This document shows, in pieces, positions 61,654 through 64,000 of a DNA stretch of 64,000 nt. Below the pieces are notes generated by a model, which had not been told where the DNA came from, ran no database searches, and was given only the letters and a program-made list of their open reading frames with translations. Each line of letters starts with the position of its first letter. The stretch's first letter is position 1. The DNA is from Nocardia sp. NBC_01730. Its GTDB lineage: Bacteria > Actinomycetota > Actinomycetes > Mycobacteriales > Mycobacteriaceae. Location: assembly GCF_035920445.1 (NCBI RefSeq), contig NZ_CP109162.1, positions 6,696,001 to 6,760,000 of the forward strand, in the 5' to 3' direction. The translations under genes and the position numbers were made by a program.

Positions 61654-62429
61654 GTGGGCTCCGTAGATGAGACTCGGATCTTGTGTGTCCGTTAGCCGGC
61701 TCCCGGAGCTTCAGTATGCGGGGTACGCGCAGAGTTGTCCGCCAAACCCGAAATACCCACCACCGCACAGGAAAACATCAACGCCATCCGTAGCGAGAGT
61801 GATCACAGCTGCTCGAGCCCTGTCACATCGGCCACCTGCACCACCGCGCGCAGCCGTTGAGGAGGATTATGCGGACGGAAAGCAACACCCAGCTTCGTCA
61901 TGGCCCATCGTTACCAGTTGGCACCGTCGCTCTCGACAGAATATTCGGCAGCCCAAGGGATTTGATCAATGCGCTGCGCGGCTCGCCACATCAACGCACG
62001 GTAAGTAGCCGCTGAGCGCGTGATCGGTGGCGGTCGAGAGCGCTGGAGGCATAGAACCGAGACCGAGACACAAGGCCGCCACACCGCCCCCTTCGATCGC
62101 GTGACCACGCAGGTGTTTTGGAGTCGGTGCGGATCGGCCCCCATTTCGGCAGCGGCACTGACGAATTCGTCGAGTATCCACATCCCGGCCGGGCCGAAGG
62201 GCTCACCCGACGCGAGTTCGCTTGGTTCTTGGTCACGAGATTACTGAAGGAGATGTGGACGAACGTCCTGGGCAATGCCGCTCACGCTGGTGTGCAGTCG
62301 TGTCTGTCGACGCAACGCCAGCGATCGTGCCGAAGTGGGAGGCAAGCAGCGCACTCCTCGGCCGCATCTGGTGGTACCTGGCCAACAACCAACCTGGGCG
62401 AGCACCAGCGTGCTCACCCGCCGTCCACA
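61654..62429. other. No intact gene recognised
   Basis: Frames on both strands are short or unlike known families. The reverse strand has MWILDEFVSAAAEMGADPHR around 62180 that looks coding-like but is unidentified. The forward strand near 62200-62270 has REFAWFLVTRLLKEMWTNVL, also unidentified. This is consistent with eroded mobile DNA. Confidence 0.35.
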
Positions 62430-62560
62430 CCGAAGCAGGATTCAACATCGGCAAAGCCTGCTACGGCTACCGCGCCAAACTCATCGCCCACCCCGTCCCG
62501 GCCAAACGTGCCACGGGACAGAAGAAGACCCTGCTTGTGAGTGCGCATCAAGTGGTGATC
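62430..62560 (+). pseudogene. Fragment of a large serine recombinase
   Basis: The frame reads GFNIGKACYGYRAKLIAHPV, then PAKRATGQKKTLLV. This matches the start of the recombinase domain of large serine integrases, where a GKAPYGY and HPVPAKR pattern is common. The catalytic serine domain and the zinc region are not found. Confidence 0.65.
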
Positions 62561-62978
62561 GAACACGCGGCTATGTCATGAATGACGCAACCCCCGGTCG
62601 AATAGACCGGCGCTGACCGCAGTCGCCATCGTCGGCGGATCGGCTCTCGTCTGCGCGCATGCCCGAGTTGGAGTGTGATCTGATCGAGAATCTTGCGCGT
62701 GGCTGCGAGCAACGAGAGCGATCCCGTCGACTCGGTGATATCCGAGTCGGACGTGCCGATGAGCCAGGTCTCGATGGGCGACCGGGGCGGAGGTGGCGAC
62801 CATGCATCAGCCGGATCGGACGGAGTCCGGTCGGGATACCTGTCCAACCGTGTGTGACGGGTTGACGGCGTCCTTCGAGGTTCGATACGTCGGTGGTGCG
62901 GAAGGAGAGCGCATCGCTGCCGCGCAGGCGAAGGCGCTTGCCGCGCTGTTGAAATGGTAGGCGGGTTGCTCCGAAGTC
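62561..62978. other. No gene recognised
   Basis: The segment 62820-62860 resembles 46795-46840 of the left repeat, but about 110 bp unique to this copy separate it from the main repeat. No coding feature is supported. Confidence 0.4.
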
Positions 62979-63158
62979 GGCCGGTCCTGAATTCCGGCGA
63001 GTTGCCGGCCCGGTTGCCCATGTTTTGTGTTTCCTAGGGGGCTCGCACCAGGGTAACCGTTTGACCTGCACATTTCGGTTTTGGCTATCCGGAAGCGATG
63101 CACGGATCAGAAAAACCTGCTGTCCTGCGGAAACGCGTCGCAGGTTTGTGCCCTCGGC
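62979..63158. repeat. Diverged direct repeat, right copy, ending in tRNA-Arg
   Basis: Same orientation as 46843-47026 and about four-fifths identical by eye. Here the repeat runs into the 3' end of the intact tRNA-Arg (63149-63158), the usual target of integrases. Confidence 0.8.
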
Positions 63159-63221
63159 AGGATTCGAACCTGCGACACCCGCTTTAGGAGAGCGGTGCTC
63201 TATCCCCTGAGCTACGAAGGC
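63149..63221 (-). tRNA. tRNA-Arg (anticodon CCT)
   Basis: The reverse strand folds as a complete 73-nt tRNA. The acceptor stem pairs GCCTTCG with CGAGGGC (one G-T pair), followed by an A discriminator. The D-arm begins GCTCAGGGGATAGAGC. The anticodon stem CCGCT/AGCGG closes the loop CTCCTAA, giving anticodon CCT for AGG codons. The T-arm is GCAGG-TTCGAAT-CCTGC. CCA is not encoded. Confidence 0.95.
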
Positions 63222-63339
63222 TGGTCGTGGTGGGCGTTGCGCCTACCGGGGACGTGCGCAGTCTACCGGGTCGAGGGCTGGGAGACCGCATCGCTTTCCA
63301 GTGCCGTCGAAAGTGGCAGTTCCTGGGCGTGCCGACGAG

Positions 63340-64000
63340 TCAGAACCCGCCGTCGAAGCCGCCGCCGCCGTCGAAGCCGCCGCTGTCGTATCCGCCGCTG
63401 TCATAGCCACCGGAGTAGTCACTACCTTGGTCATACCCCGTGTCTGATCCGCCGCCGCCGTCGGCCGCTAGCCCGTCCTGGTACCCCTCCCCGTATCCGC
63501 TCTCGAACCCTTGCGCGTCATATCCCACTCCGGACATCCCGGAGAACAGTGACGTGAACAGTAGCGCGGAGCCGAGGCCCCAGGCGCCGCCGACCAGGGC
63601 CGGCTTCCACCAGGGCTCGGAGTACCAGCCCGCGGGAACCGGTCGTCCGGCGACTCGGCCGCCGGGATAGTAGTTCGGCGTCGCCGACGAGGGCTCGGGT
63701 GCGGCCGCGATCTTCCTGCCCTCGTACTGGACGACTCGCTTCTCGCTGACCTGCCCTGCGGTGTCCTGCCCGTCGAGCGCCGCGACCGCGGGACCCGGGT
63801 CCATGCCCATGGCGGTGCGTGCGGCTCTGATGTAGTAAAGACCTTCCAGCGCGGTCTGTTTCGCCAGCCGCGCCTGGGTGGGGGTGCGGGCCTGGTCGAG
63901 TTGCGATCCCGCCGCGAGATGTCGTTCGGACCCGTCGGCCAACGCCTGCACGGCCGCGTCGTTGCTCCCGCTGAGGGTGTAGACCTGGCCGCCGAGCCGC
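63340..64000 (-). CDS. DUF1542-type membrane protein, C-terminal part
   Basis: The gene runs in from the right edge; its last 219 residues are visible. It contains RLAKQTALEGLYYIRAARTA, YYPGGRVAGRPVPAGWYSEP and a membrane-like segment GGAWGLGSALLFTSLFSGM, then a C-terminal tail of Gly, Asp, Ser and Tyr repeats (SGGYDSGGYDSGGFDGG). The pattern matches actinobacterial DUF1542 proteins. Function unknown; membrane or cell-envelope location is likely. Confidence 0.75.
   Translation of the reverse strand, partial: RLGGQVYTLSGSNDAAVQALADGSERHLAAGSQLDQARTPTQARLAKQTALEGLYYIRAARTAMGMDPGPAVAALDGQDTAGQVSEKRVVQYEGRKIAAAPEPSSATPNYYPGGRVAGRPVPAGWYSEPWWKPALVGGAWGLGSALLFTSLFSGMSGVGYDAQGFESGYGEGYQDGLAADGGGGSDTGYDQGSDYSGGYDSGGYDSGGFDGGGGFDGGF

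Noticed and set aside
62571..63071. 166-codon reverse ORF over the right repeat
   Set aside because: A similar frame exists over the left repeat, but the substitutions show no coding pattern by eye and the repeat includes tRNA flank.

Overview
The window is high-GC actinomycete DNA, most likely Nocardia or a close mycolata relative. The evidence is the gene content: a four-gene conservon, the run accD3 / EchA6-like crotonase / metallo-beta-lactamase-fold protein / MT0933-like protein that I know from the M. tuberculosis Rv0904c-Rv0909 neighbourhood, a LigD in the mycobacterial POL-PE-LIG order, an ECF transporter fused as in Rv2326c, and a DUF1542 protein. Genes lie close together, GTG starts are common and 4-bp ATGA or GTGA overlaps are frequent. 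All identifications come from reading the sequence; no database search was run.

Layout. 0-0.24 kb: 5' end of a short-chain acyl-CoA synthetase. 0.5-6.1 kb: conservon cvnABCD, whose sensor carries a recombining LPQR repeat tail. 6.1-14.1 kb: lipid and DNA-repair block (AccD3, aldo/keto reductase, a wrecked oxidoreductase, EchA6-like protein lacking both catalytic glutamates, metallo-beta-lactamase-fold protein, then LigD between two MT0933-like small proteins). 14.1-16.4 kb: isochorismatase-fold protein without its cysteine, and a lone TnpB with an in-frame TGA. 16.4-30.6 kb: secreted protein, ECF transporter, Baeyer-Villiger-type monooxygenase with AraC regulator, phosphoesterase, MarR- and PadR-controlled divergent pairs with visible palindromic operators, pseudouridine synthase, class III cyclase and a 37-bp hairpin repeat array. 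29.7-37.3 kb: RpiR regulator, amino-acid permease and a tightly packed operon of crotonase, ADP-forming acyl-CoA ligase and crotonase, then an MFS transporter; this looks like catabolism of an organic acid through a CoA thioester. 37.6-42.0 kb: UDP-sugar decarboxylase, processive family-2 glycosyltransferase and UDP-glucose dehydrogenase, which together could make UDP-GlcA and UDP-xylose and polymerise a surface polysaccharide. A fused XRE-SARP-NB-ARC regulator faces it.

From about 44 kb to the tRNA-Arg at 63.2 kb the character changes to an eroded accessory region. It holds remnants of a Fic protein, a DegT aminotransferase, an integrase-core transposase, a GbsR-type regulator with an ABC-2 permease, a PLP decarboxylase, a tyrosine recombinase, a serine recombinase and a tRNA-like sequence, between apparently intact cargo: PadR with two DUF1048 genes, alpha/beta hydrolase, CPBP protease, methyltransferase, a HAD-GT20 fusion, PfkB kinase, a short IucA/IucC-like enzyme, nicotinamidase and a P450. 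A sequence of about 180 bp next to the tRNA-Arg, including the last bases of the tRNA, recurs in diverged direct orientation 16 kb away, so this stretch reads as an old integrative island. The least familiar cargo is the HAD-GT20 / PfkB / IucA-like / decarboxylase group at 52.6-57.9 kb.
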